Shown here: piece by piece, positions 26,052-33,939 of the stretch
Layout: each line of letters opens with the position of its first letter
How positions within the stretch are numbered: position 1 is the stretch's first letter
Assembly: GCA_017547885.1 (NCBI GenBank)
Contig: JAFYOP010000012.1
Coordinates: 34,086 to 98,085, forward strand
Reading direction: 5' to 3'
DNA length: 64,000 bases
Source of the DNA: Clostridia bacterium
GTDB taxonomy: Bacteria; Bacillota; Clostridia; Christensenellales; CAG-138
The notes under the pieces: model-generated
Seen by the model: only the letters and a program-made list of their open reading frames with translations
Told to the model about the DNA's origin: nothing
The model's database searches: none
Translations under genes and position numbers: made by a program

Positions 26052-27032
26052 ATGAAAATACTTAATAAAATAGATCTTCATCTTCATATTGATGGTTCGG
26101 TTTTACCCCAAACCGTATATGAGCTTTCCCGTAAATACAACATCGAACCGGAGTGCAAGCTATCTCTGGAAGAAATCACTGCCTCTATGACTATCCCGGA
26201 AGGAGAATACGATCCGGATTTTCTTACCTTTAATCCCCCTCTCAGAGTAATGCAAAATCCCGAGGGTATTCGTCGAGTTACCCGCGAGCTGGTGGAACGT
26301 CTGGATTCACAGGGTCTTATTTACGCCGAGCTTCGCTTTGCCCCGCAATATCATCTAAATAATGGCATGACTCAGGAAGATGCGGTTATTGCAGCCATAC
26401 AGGGCTTAAATAAGGGATTAAGCAGCTGCCATTCACTGAAGGCAAACCTTATACTCTGCACAATGAACCACTGTGATCCCTCAGAAAATCATGCGGAAAA
26501 CATGGAAACCATACGATTGGCCGGTAAATACCTTGGCAAGGGGGTATGTGCTGTGGATATGGCGGGATACGAGGAGCGCATGCCCGAATACTCAGATATA
26601 TTTGAAAAAGCCCAGATGCTTGGCATACCGGCTACCACGCACAGTGAATTTACCGTTGCAGATGCACTGAAGTTCGGCACTGCACGCATAGGTCATGGAT
26701 ATCAGACGGCACTTATCCCTGAGCTTACCAGAGCTGTAATATACCGTAATGTTACGCTGGAAATGTGCCCTGACAGCAGTCTGTCATATGATTACGGTCT
26801 TTCCTGCGATGAAACGCATCCCTTGTATGTGCTGTATAAAAAGGGGGCCCGCGTTACGGTTAATACAGATAATCTTACGGTATTAGATACCGACCTTGAA
26901 AAGGAATACGCCCTATGCCGCAAGATGGGCTTTACGGATGAAGATATAATACGGATGAACAATTATGCCATACAGGCATCCTTTGCAGATGAATCGACAA
27001 AAAAAGAGCTGCTGCAAATACAGTCAATATAG
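26052..27032 (+). CDS. Adenosine deaminase-like amidohydrolase with altered catalytic motifs
   Basis: 326 residues from the ATG with GGAGGAAT upstream. Metal motif His10-x-His12-x-Asp in HLHIDGS, His215 in RIGHGYQ and Asp273 in NTDN fit the adenosine/AMP deaminase family. The usual THAGE catalytic segment reads THSEF here (His197, Glu199), so the glutamate is one residue nearer the histidine, and the usual TDDP is TDN. Either an adenosine deaminase with shifted geometry or an enzyme for another aminopurine. It is the only plus-strand gene in the accessory segment. Confidence 0.8.
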   Translation: MKILNKIDLHLHIDGSVLPQTVYELSRKYNIEPECKLSLEEITASMTIPEGEYDPDFLTFNPPLRVMQNPEGIRRVTRELVERLDSQGLIYAELRFAPQYHLNNGMTQEDAVIAAIQGLNKGLSSCHSLKANLILCTMNHCDPSENHAENMETIRLAGKYLGKGVCAVDMAGYEERMPEYSDIFEKAQMLGIPATTHSEFTVADALKFGTARIGHGYQTALIPELTRAVIYRNVTLEMCPDSSLSYDYGLSCDETHPLYVLYKKGARVTVNTDNLTVLDTDLEKEYALCRKMGFTDEDIIRMNNYAIQASFADESTKKELLQIQSI

Positions 27033-27037
27033 CAATA

Positions 27038-27058
27038 AAGGCAGGTATTACCTGCCTT
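27038..27058. terminator. Bidirectional terminator
   Basis: AAGGCAGGT / ACCTGCCTT, 9-bp stem with a 3-base loop, between the convergent deaminase and methyltransferase genes. Confidence 0.65.
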
Positions 27059-27063
27059 ATCAT

Positions 27064-27663
27064 TTATATGCCATAATGAAAAATCACGATCCGTTCCCGG
27101 GGGTCATTTCCTTCAAATAAATCTCCGCAAGGTATCTCATCATAATATTCCATCTCGTCCACCGTCATAAGATATGAGATATATTCCTCCGAAGGATAAT
27201 AAAAGAATAAAAATGCCTCCCGCGGATTTTCATAATGGGATTCAACAATCCTTGCCATCACTTTATTCAACAGTTCTGGAGAAAACGGATTGAAAAAATA
27301 ATATCTTGTGACCTCCGGCGGCACTACATACTCTTCCGCTTTAGCCAGTATGAATTCTGCCCTTGATTTTAAACGGACGTTTTTTTGATTCTCTATTGCC
27401 TTCTGATAGATACGTTCATCATATTCAATCCCAACGGTCCTTGCATTTGTCTGATATGACAGATAAAAATCCACACGCCCTTTACCGCAGCCATAGTCCA
27501 GAAGCACATCCCTTTTGCCAATAAATCCGCTGTTTGCCAAACGTTCTAAAACACTATATGGCGTTGGTTCATAAGGATAGCGATATTGGTCCGAGTTGGA
27601 ATCATCCCGACCGGTCGTTTTTATCTTTAAGAGCTTATCCCATGTATTTTCGTTATCTATCAC
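27064..27663 (-). CDS. Class I SAM-dependent methyltransferase
   Basis: 199 residues, GTG start with AGGAG seven bases before it. Motif I reads LDYGCGKGRVDF around residue 54-66, followed by an acidic end of beta-2 (GIEYDE). The late NPF segment resembles motif IV. Substrate unknown; similar stand-alone proteins are common in Firmicutes genomes. It lies between the deaminase and the spoIVB remnant. Confidence 0.82.
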   Translation of the reverse strand: MIDNENTWDKLLKIKTTGRDDSNSDQYRYPYEPTPYSVLERLANSGFIGKRDVLLDYGCGKGRVDFYLSYQTNARTVGIEYDERIYQKAIENQKNVRLKSRAEFILAKAEEYVVPPEVTRYYFFNPFSPELLNKVMARIVESHYENPREAFLFFYYPSEEYISYLMTVDEMEYYDEIPCGDLFEGNDPRERIVIFHYGI

Positions 27664-27800
27664 ATTCTTACTCCTGCAAGTTTATCACCCCTATGATAGC
27701 ACGCATAACATCAAAATGACAGGAATGAATTATCCCTGTCAAAATTACTTATACTCAAATCATATTAGAACTGTACATTTTGATTGAGCAGTTCCATATT

Positions 27801-27930
27801 TTACCCTTCTGCCGCCTCCAGCATATTTTCGATAAAAATCCCGTACTCCTGCGTCGGATCATTGACCGGCACATGAGTCACCGCACCCACCAGCTTTCCC
27901 ATCCTGAATAATGGGACTGCCGCTCACAGG
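27801..27930 (-). pseudogene. Decayed duplicate of the spoIVB 3' end
   Basis: This stretch aligns over about 130 bases with the last codons of spoIVB (28648-28780), roughly three quarters identical by eye. It would encode [10 protein letters not shown], then, after a one-base insertion that breaks the frame, [11 protein letters not shown] and [13 protein letters not shown] with a stop. No upstream part of spoIVB is present. Because the copies differ at many bases, this is an old duplication or a tail brought in from a relative. It and the true tail bracket the XRE regulator gene as direct repeats. Confidence 0.85.
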
Positions 27931-27958
27931 TGATTGTCATTAGGAACAACAGCTTTCA

Positions 27959-28498
27959 TCATTCCTCAACGATTTTCACACTTGCCCAACGACGTTCGGT
28001 TTGGGCACTGTATTGCAGTGTATAAGTCGGAATTCCTTGTGAAATCGCTCTATTAATTTCTGCAATTTCTTTTGATATCTGTTCTTCGCTGGCATACCAC
28101 CCCAGAAACGTAGTCGGTTCTCCCCAAAAACTCGAACCGCCTCGATCAACACCGAACAATATATACTGCGGAGAATTTTTTCCTCCACGTATTTTGCCAG
28201 TTGTAAGTACTTTATAGCAATTTGCAATTACATTCTCATGAGGAGATGTAATAACAATCGAGCCCGTTACATTTGTACCTTTTGAGTCTCGATCACAGCC
28301 GATCTCATTTGACATAAGCACATCCAACGAAATCTTTAATTTAGAGGAAAGCAGCAGCAATTTTTCCACTTCCGGATACCCTTGACCCTGCTCCCATTTT
28401 GAAACAGCCTGTCGGCTTACATCCAAGAGTTCTGCCAACTCTTCCTGTGATAGATGATGTTCTTTTCTGATTTGTTTTAGATTTTCTGAAAAACACAT
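27959..28498 (-). CDS. XRE-family helix-turn-helix regulator
   Basis: 179 residues, ATG preceded by AAAGGAGGT. The N-terminal HTH (about 5-60) contains LSQEELAELLDVSRQAVSKW, typical of Firmicutes regulators. The C-terminal 110 residues match no domain I can name; they contain several Gly/Ser and Trp positions and might be a ligand or partner domain. The gene is bracketed by the spoIVB tail and its decayed copy. A palindrome upstream may be its own operator. Confidence 0.88.
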   Translation of the reverse strand: MCFSENLKQIRKEHHLSQEELAELLDVSRQAVSKWEQGQGYPEVEKLLLLSSKLKISLDVLMSNEIGCDRDSKGTNVTGSIVITSPHENVIANCYKVLTTGKIRGGKNSPQYILFGVDRGGSSFWGEPTTFLGWYASEEQISKEIAEINRAISQGIPTYTLQYSAQTERRWASVKIVEE

Positions 28499-28572
28499 AT
28501 GAGCACCTCCTTTGGTGCCTTAATTTTAAGGGAGAACGCTTATAAAGGCTACCAACCTGCTTTTGCACATTC

Positions 28573-28587
28573 GCAACTTGAAGTTGC
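28573..28587. promoter_or_regulatory. Perfect palindrome, candidate operator of the XRE regulator
   Basis: GCAACTT-G-AAGTTGC, a 15-base perfect inverted repeat about 75 bases before the regulator start. Short loop rules out a stable hairpin, so protein binding is more likely. Assigned to the regulator by position only. Confidence 0.45.
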
Positions 28588-28610
28588 AATTTCATTTTAT
28601 CAAAAATAAC

Positions 28611-28640
28611 AAAAAAAGACAGGGGCAAATTGCCCCTGCC
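28611..28640 (-). terminator. Rho-independent terminator of spoIVB
   Basis: Minus strand: CAGGGGCA / TGCCCCTG stem with a small loop followed by TCTTTTTTT, right after the spoIVB stop. Confidence 0.85.
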
Positions 28641-28647
28641 AAATGAT

Positions 28648-29868
28648 TTATTCCACTGCTTTTAGCATATTCTCAATGAATATGCCATACCCCCGTGTCG
28701 GATCATTTACTAAAACATGGGTCACCGCGCCCACCAGCTTGCCGTCCTGAATGATGGGACTGCCGCTCATTCCCTGCACAATTCCTCCGGTTATGGATAT
28801 CAGTTCTTCTGAGGTTATCTTAAGTACAATACCCTTGCTGCCTGAGCCTTCAGCGGGAAACAGCTTTATTATTTCGCAGTCATATTCCTTTATCCCCTCA
28901 TCAGTAACGGTACATAATATCTCTGCCGCTCCCGTGTGCACTTCGTCCCACCAGCATATGGACATTCCTTCTGGATACAGCGGATTGACTGGCATATTTA
29001 TGGCGTCACCATATACCCCATATTCACAATTTTTATCTATCTCTCCCCACTTTTCATCATGAACGGAAAACGAGCCTATTACTTCACCGGGTTTCCCGCT
29101 TGAGCCGGCAGATATTCCAATTATGCTGGATTTTATTATATTGCCGTTTTTTACATCTATTATGGCTCCTGTGTCAATGTCGGTTATAGGGTGTCCCAGT
29201 GCGCCAAAGCGTTTTGCTGTCATGTCCCAGTATGACAGCGTGCCTATTCCCGATGTGCTGTCCCTTACCCACATTCCTGCAAGATAGCCTCCACTTTCTT
29301 CATCATACACAGGCGTTACCGTACATTCTATTGTTGAATCATCCCTGCGTACTGTAAAGTTCAAATCGCCTCCCTCTGAACAAAGCTCGCTCAAATGGAA
29401 GGAGTCCTCTACCGTTTTTCCGTTTACCTTTACAATAACATCGCCGGCTTTTATTCCGCCTTCTGCCGCAGGACATATATCCGCATTTTTATTTATACTG
29501 CCAAGACCCACCACCAATACACCATCGCTATACAATGATACACCGATAGGCATACCTCCCGGCATAAGCCGTATATCTTCTTTCGCGTCATATGATACTT
29601 GCTTTATGGGTATTCCCATCATTCTAACGCTTATATTGTTTTTACCAAGCGTTTCGGACATATCTCCGGATACCTGTCTGATATCCTTTTCTTCCAGACT
29701 AAGTAGCCCTCCTGTATTCTGACGCAATTCTTCCAGCTGTTCAAGTGTTATGTTGGATGACAGCTCTCGTATATATGTCATCTTCTCGCCGCTGTTGAAA
29801 CACAGCAAAAAGACGCACAATATCCAGCCTATGCATTTTATATATCCACGTTTTCTTATCTGTTTCAT
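28648..29868 (-). CDS. spoIVB: SpoIVB serine peptidase
   Basis: 406 residues. N-terminal membrane anchor (about 9-25), PDZ domain (about 105-185) and an S55 peptidase domain with His226 in GALGHPITD and Ser368 in QGMSGSP. It is made in the forespore, secreted into the intermembrane space and cleaves SpoIVFA to release pro-sigma-K processing. It follows recN, as in Bacillus, but spo0A is no longer next to it. A frameshifted copy of its last 130 bases lies 0.85 kb further on. Confidence 0.95.
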   Translation of the reverse strand: MKQIRKRGYIKCIGWILCVFLLCFNSGEKMTYIRELSSNITLEQLEELRQNTGGLLSLEEKDIRQVSGDMSETLGKNNISVRMMGIPIKQVSYDAKEDIRLMPGGMPIGVSLYSDGVLVVGLGSINKNADICPAAEGGIKAGDVIVKVNGKTVEDSFHLSELCSEGGDLNFTVRRDDSTIECTVTPVYDEESGGYLAGMWVRDSTSGIGTLSYWDMTAKRFGALGHPITDIDTGAIIDVKNGNIIKSSIIGISAGSSGKPGEVIGSFSVHDEKWGEIDKNCEYGVYGDAINMPVNPLYPEGMSICWWDEVHTGAAEILCTVTDEGIKEYDCEIIKLFPAEGSGSKGIVLKITSEELISITGGIVQGMSGSPIIQDGKLVGAVTHVLVNDPTRGYGIFIENMLKAVE

Positions 29869-29893
29869 ACATTTATCCTACCAAAGCAAAATT

Positions 29894-29922
29894 AAACACC
29901 GCGGGAATTTCCCACGGTGTTT
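29894..29922 (-). terminator. Terminator between recN and spoIVB
   Basis: Minus strand AAACACCGTGGG / CCCGCGGTGTTT stem (one mismatch) followed by TTTAATTTTG, 22 bases after the recN stop. It implies spoIVB also has its own promoter, which I could not identify. Confidence 0.7.
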
Positions 29923-29944
29923 ATTATTTGTAATAATGCTGAAT

Positions 29945-31648
29945 TTAATTCCGGCTTGTCCCTTTTCTTCGCTGTGCTTTAGTATTTTCTGATGCTGTAA
30001 TAAGCTCTTTTGCATGATCGTACGCAAGCGTGGAATTTTCTGCGCCATCCATCATACGTGCAAGGTAAGCATACCTTTCCTCAAGGGTAAGCCTTCGCAT
30101 ATCTGTTTTGGTATGCTCTCCATCATCGCTCTTTTCAACCATAAAATGAGCGTCTGCCAGAGCTGCTATCTGCGGCAAATGAGTTACACACAAAACCTGA
30201 TGGGAATCCGAAATGTTGACCATTTTTCCGCCTACTACAGATGCAATACGCCCGCTTATTCCGGTATCTATTTCATCAAAAATCAGGGTAGGAATGGAAT
30301 CCGATCTGGCGGCAATAGCCTTGAAAGCCAACATAATTCTGGACATTTCACCGCCGGAGGCAACCTTTTCCAAAGGTTTAAGGGCTTCACCCGGGTTTGC
30401 AGACATGGTGAATTCAACCTTGTCCATACCGTTTGCGCCGAATGTTTCCACAGGCTCAAAGCCTACTTCAAATCTGGCCTTTTCCATGCCCAAATCTTTC
30501 AGCTGCAGCAATAGCTCTTTCCGGAGCTGTTCCGCGGCTGCTTTTCTTGCTGAGGTAAGCTCTGATGCAGCCCGGATATACATTTCGCTGATATGGTTAA
30601 GTTTTTGTTCCAGCTGTTCTCTCTTTTCGCCTGCACTTTCCAATTCATCAAGGCGCATTTTGGAGTTTTCGAGAAAAGTATCAACATCAGTTATAGCTGG
30701 ACCATATTTTTTCTTAATATTTGAATAGACTTCCAGTCGCTGCTGAATCTCGTCTATACGTATAGGATCAAATTCAAACGAGTTGCGCATATCCTGCAGA
30801 ACATAGCCTATATCCTGAATTGCGTAATAGGCCTCCTCAAGCTTTTTGGCTGCGTCATTATATTCGGCAGATAATCCCGATATACCATCCATGCTTCCGG
30901 ATGCCATCTTTACCAAATCCACAGCTCCGCTATCTCCGGTAAGAGCCTCGCAACCTTCCTGCAGCGCTGCCATTATTTTTTCAGCATTCATAAGCATTCC
31001 CTTTTCCTCGTTAAGGGATGCTTCTTCCGCTTCAGTAAGGGCAGCCTTTTCTATTTCGTTTATCTGATAGCGCAGTATATCCATCTCGCGGGCCCTCTCA
31101 TCCTCAGATGAAAAGCCCCCCAGCAGAGCGTCTCTGCTTGCTTTATATTCTCTATAAAATTCCTTTACCTGTGACTTGATAGGATCAACCTTATCATGAC
31201 AGAAGGAATCTAAAAAAGTAATGTGTCTGTTCTGGCTCAGCAAAGACTGATGCTCATGCTGACCGTGTACATCTACCAGCAAATCGGTTATTTGCTTAAG
31301 CGTTGCCAGATTAACAAGCGTACCGTTTACACGGCATACATTTTTACCGGATACAGAGAGCTCACGGGATATAGTAAGTCCTTCATCCGGGTCCAGCTCA
31401 TATTCCTGCATTATTTGCCGTACAGCCGCCGAAGCGGAAATGTCAAATTCGGCCTCTACCGAGGCCTTCTCCGCTCCGCTTTTTATCAGTTCCTTGCTGG
31501 CACGCTCTCCAAGTGCCAAATTTACCGCATCAATAATAATGGATTTTCCGGCGCCGGTTTCACCGGTCAGCACGTTAAATCCATTATCAAACTCAATATT
31601 CAGCCGCTCTATAAGGGCGACATTTTTTATAGATAGTCTATTTAGCAT
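29945..31648 (-). CDS. recN: DNA repair protein RecN
   Basis: 567 residues, SMC-like: Walker A GETGAGKSIIIDAV near 30, a central coiled-coil region (about 150-370), then the ABC signature ASGGEMSRIMLA and Walker B PTLIFDEIDTGISGR. It binds DNA double-strand break ends in recombination repair. Position between argR and spoIVB is as in Bacillus. Confidence 0.97.
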   Translation of the reverse strand: MLNRLSIKNVALIERLNIEFDNGFNVLTGETGAGKSIIIDAVNLALGERASKELIKSGAEKASVEAEFDISASAAVRQIMQEYELDPDEGLTISRELSVSGKNVCRVNGTLVNLATLKQITDLLVDVHGQHEHQSLLSQNRHITFLDSFCHDKVDPIKSQVKEFYREYKASRDALLGGFSSEDERAREMDILRYQINEIEKAALTEAEEASLNEEKGMLMNAEKIMAALQEGCEALTGDSGAVDLVKMASGSMDGISGLSAEYNDAAKKLEEAYYAIQDIGYVLQDMRNSFEFDPIRIDEIQQRLEVYSNIKKKYGPAITDVDTFLENSKMRLDELESAGEKREQLEQKLNHISEMYIRAASELTSARKAAAEQLRKELLLQLKDLGMEKARFEVGFEPVETFGANGMDKVEFTMSANPGEALKPLEKVASGGEMSRIMLAFKAIAARSDSIPTLIFDEIDTGISGRIASVVGGKMVNISDSHQVLCVTHLPQIAALADAHFMVEKSDDGEHTKTDMRRLTLEERYAYLARMMDGAENSTLAYDHAKELITASENTKAQRRKGTSRN

Positions 31649-31663
31649 TCATTCTCCTGAGTA

Positions 31664-32116
31664 TTAAAACTTCAACATTGCCTGAAAGCGCCTAATAAGC
31701 TCCCCGGTATCTGCCGTATCCTTCACTGCAATAAATATGGAATTATCGCCTGCTATGGTGCCCACCACTTCATCTATACGCATGGAATCTATAGCTTCGG
31801 CTGCAGCGCTTGCTGTGCCGGGAATCGTCTTAATTACAACCAAATTGCCCGTTACTGCCATGGACAGCACAGAATGGGCAAAAATATTGATGAACCTATC
31901 TTTAAGATCCGCTTCGGCTTTGTCTACTGTAGCATATTTATACACGCCGTCATCAGACAAAACTTTTATAAGCCTAAGTTCCTTAATATCCCTGGATACC
32001 GTGGCCTGAGTTACCTTCAGTCCGCGCGCTTTAAGCATAGAGGCAAGCTCGTCCTGAGTATCGATGTCGTACTGGTCAATGAGCTCTAGTATCATAGTTT
32101 GCCTTGCTGATTTCAT
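31664..32116 (-). CDS. argR: Arginine repressor
   Basis: 150 residues: N-terminal winged helix with ATVSRDIKELRLIKV, and C-terminal arginine-binding hexamerisation domain with TIPGTA and GTIAGDNS motifs. It represses arginine synthesis and may activate catabolism when arginine is abundant. In the canonical nadK-argR-recN string. Confidence 0.96.
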   Translation of the reverse strand: MKSARQTMILELIDQYDIDTQDELASMLKARGLKVTQATVSRDIKELRLIKVLSDDGVYKYATVDKAEADLKDRFINIFAHSVLSMAVTGNLVVIKTIPGTASAAAEAIDSMRIDEVVGTIAGDNSIFIAVKDTADTGELIRRFQAMLKF

Positions 32117-32197
32117 GCTGTGACCTCCAATAAGGATATTTCGCCTGCGATTATATGTAAAATAATTGCATTAAAGGTTATGCGGATGGGATGTATA

Positions 32198-33019
32198 CTA
32201 AGACAGCTTAGTTCTAATAAGACTAAACAGATTTCGTTCGCCCAGGCGTATAAAGTTTACGCTTCGCCGGCTTCTGGTTATATCTATCACATCCCCCGGC
32301 ATTATCCGGTGGGTCTCTATGCCATCCATCGCCAGAAATCCTTCCTGCTGCTGCGAAAGGCGCACAACAGAATCATCGGAAGCGATTATTGGCCTAAAGC
32401 TTAACGTATGAGGACATATAGGGGTAATTATTGCCGCATCCAGCCCGGGGGCAATAATTGGGCCTCCGGCAGAAATGGTGTATCCGGTAGCTCCGGTAGG
32501 TGTACTTACAATCAACCCGTCACAGGATACAGTTCCCACATCCGCACCGTTTATTTTAACATTGATGGACACAACACCGGAGAAGTTTTTGCGATATAAT
32601 ACAGCTTCGTTAAGACAGTGTACCGCCTCTCCGCCATTTATGCAACAGGCAAGCATCATACACTTGTCTATTGTAAAACTATCTTCCTTGATGGCATCCA
32701 GTGCTGTGGAAAATTTTTCAACATCTATCTCACTTAGAAATCCGATACGACCAAAGTTGATACCAAGAAGCGGTACTCCTTTTTCCGCGGAATAACCAGC
32801 CGCGCGAAGTATCGTACCGTCTCCACCCATGGCAACCATTATGTCAGGTGTATTGGTTTCTGTGGTATCCAGACCTTGAAACTGCTCAATATCCAATAAA
32901 GACTTGTCTATATAACAGGATATGCCTCTCACCGACGCAGCAAGACGAACAGCCTCTACCGCATCAAGAGCACCATCGTTGTTTGGATTTGTAAATATGC
33001 CTATACTGTTTACACGCAT
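32198..33019 (-). CDS. nadK: NAD kinase
   Basis: 273 residues. GGDGT motif (VAMGGDGTILRAA, about 62-74) and the glycine-rich TPTGATGYTISAGGPI near 170-185. It makes NADP+ from NAD+ with ATP or polyphosphate. Located between tlyA and argR. Confidence 0.95.
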   Translation of the reverse strand: MRVNSIGIFTNPNNDGALDAVEAVRLAASVRGISCYIDKSLLDIEQFQGLDTTETNTPDIMVAMGGDGTILRAAGYSAEKGVPLLGINFGRIGFLSEIDVEKFSTALDAIKEDSFTIDKCMMLACCINGGEAVHCLNEAVLYRKNFSGVVSINVKINGADVGTVSCDGLIVSTPTGATGYTISAGGPIIAPGLDAAIITPICPHTLSFRPIIASDDSVVRLSQQQEGFLAMDGIETHRIMPGDVIDITRSRRSVNFIRLGERNLFSLIRTKLS

Positions 33020-33132
33020 ATTTGTGATACCACTGATTTATATCAGTTTCCTTTCGTATATTATATTCCCATTAATCAACATTTTTCAAGATTAAATCTG
33101 AAATTTGTGAAATATTCTGGAATATTAATTCA

Positions 33133-33939
33133 CTAATCCAGCTCTCTGTGTGCCAGCTCAACAACTTCCTTAACTTTTTCAGTGATGTTTTCTGTAGAGT
33201 TTTTGTCAATTTTTGATAAAACAAGCAAAAACTCTATATTTCCTTTAGGGCCTGTAATGGGAGAATAATCTATATGTTCAATGCAGAATCCTATGCTCTG
33301 GGCAAAGAGCGCCGTCTCCTCAACCACCTGCCTGTGTGTTTCTTTTTCTCTTACAACGCCATTCTTTCCCACCTTACCACGGCCGGCCTCAAACTGCGGC
33401 TTTACCAACACTACAGCCTTCGAGTCATCAGCCAGGCATTGATACATTCTTGGAAGAATCAACTTAACCGATATAAATGACACATCGATAGAGGCAAACT
33501 CCGGCTGTTCTGCAAACCATGCAGGCTCCATATTGCGGGCATTTGTCCGCTCCATTACCACTACCCTTGGATCATTTCTAAGCTTCCAGTCCAGCTGACC
33601 ATATCCAACATCTATGGCATAGACCTTGGAAGCTCCGTTTTGCAGCATGCAATCTGTAAATCCGCCCGTGGATGCACCAATGTCCATGGCAACTTTGTCC
33701 TGCAGCGAAAGCTCATACTTTCTGACAGCCTTATCAAGTTTTAGTCCGCCTCTACTTACAAAAGGTATAGCCTGCTCCTTCACAGTAAGCATACAATCCT
33801 CGGGTACTGTGGTTCCGGGCTTATCTATCCTTGCGGTATCAAGAAAAACCTCCCCCGCCATTATGAGAGAACGTGCTTTCTCCCTGCTTTGAGCAAGGCC
33901 CAGTTCCACAAGCCTTACATCCGCTCTTACTCCGCTCAT
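33133..33939 (-). CDS. tlyA: TlyA-family rRNA 2'-O-methyltransferase
   Basis: 268 residues: N-terminal S4 domain (about 5-60) and an FtsJ-like methyltransferase with DIGASTGGFTDC (SAM-binding) around 85-97 and the catalytic lysine-containing KPQFEAGR. Predicted to methylate cytidines of rRNA. Its ATG overlaps the dxs stop by one base (TAATG). Confidence 0.93.
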   Translation of the reverse strand: MSGVRADVRLVELGLAQSREKARSLIMAGEVFLDTARIDKPGTTVPEDCMLTVKEQAIPFVSRGGLKLDKAVRKYELSLQDKVAMDIGASTGGFTDCMLQNGASKVYAIDVGYGQLDWKLRNDPRVVVMERTNARNMEPAWFAEQPEFASIDVSFISVKLILPRMYQCLADDSKAVVLVKPQFEAGRGKVGKNGVVREKETHRQVVEETALFAQSIGFCIEHIDYSPITGPKGNIEFLLVLSKIDKNSTENITEKVKEVVELAHRELD

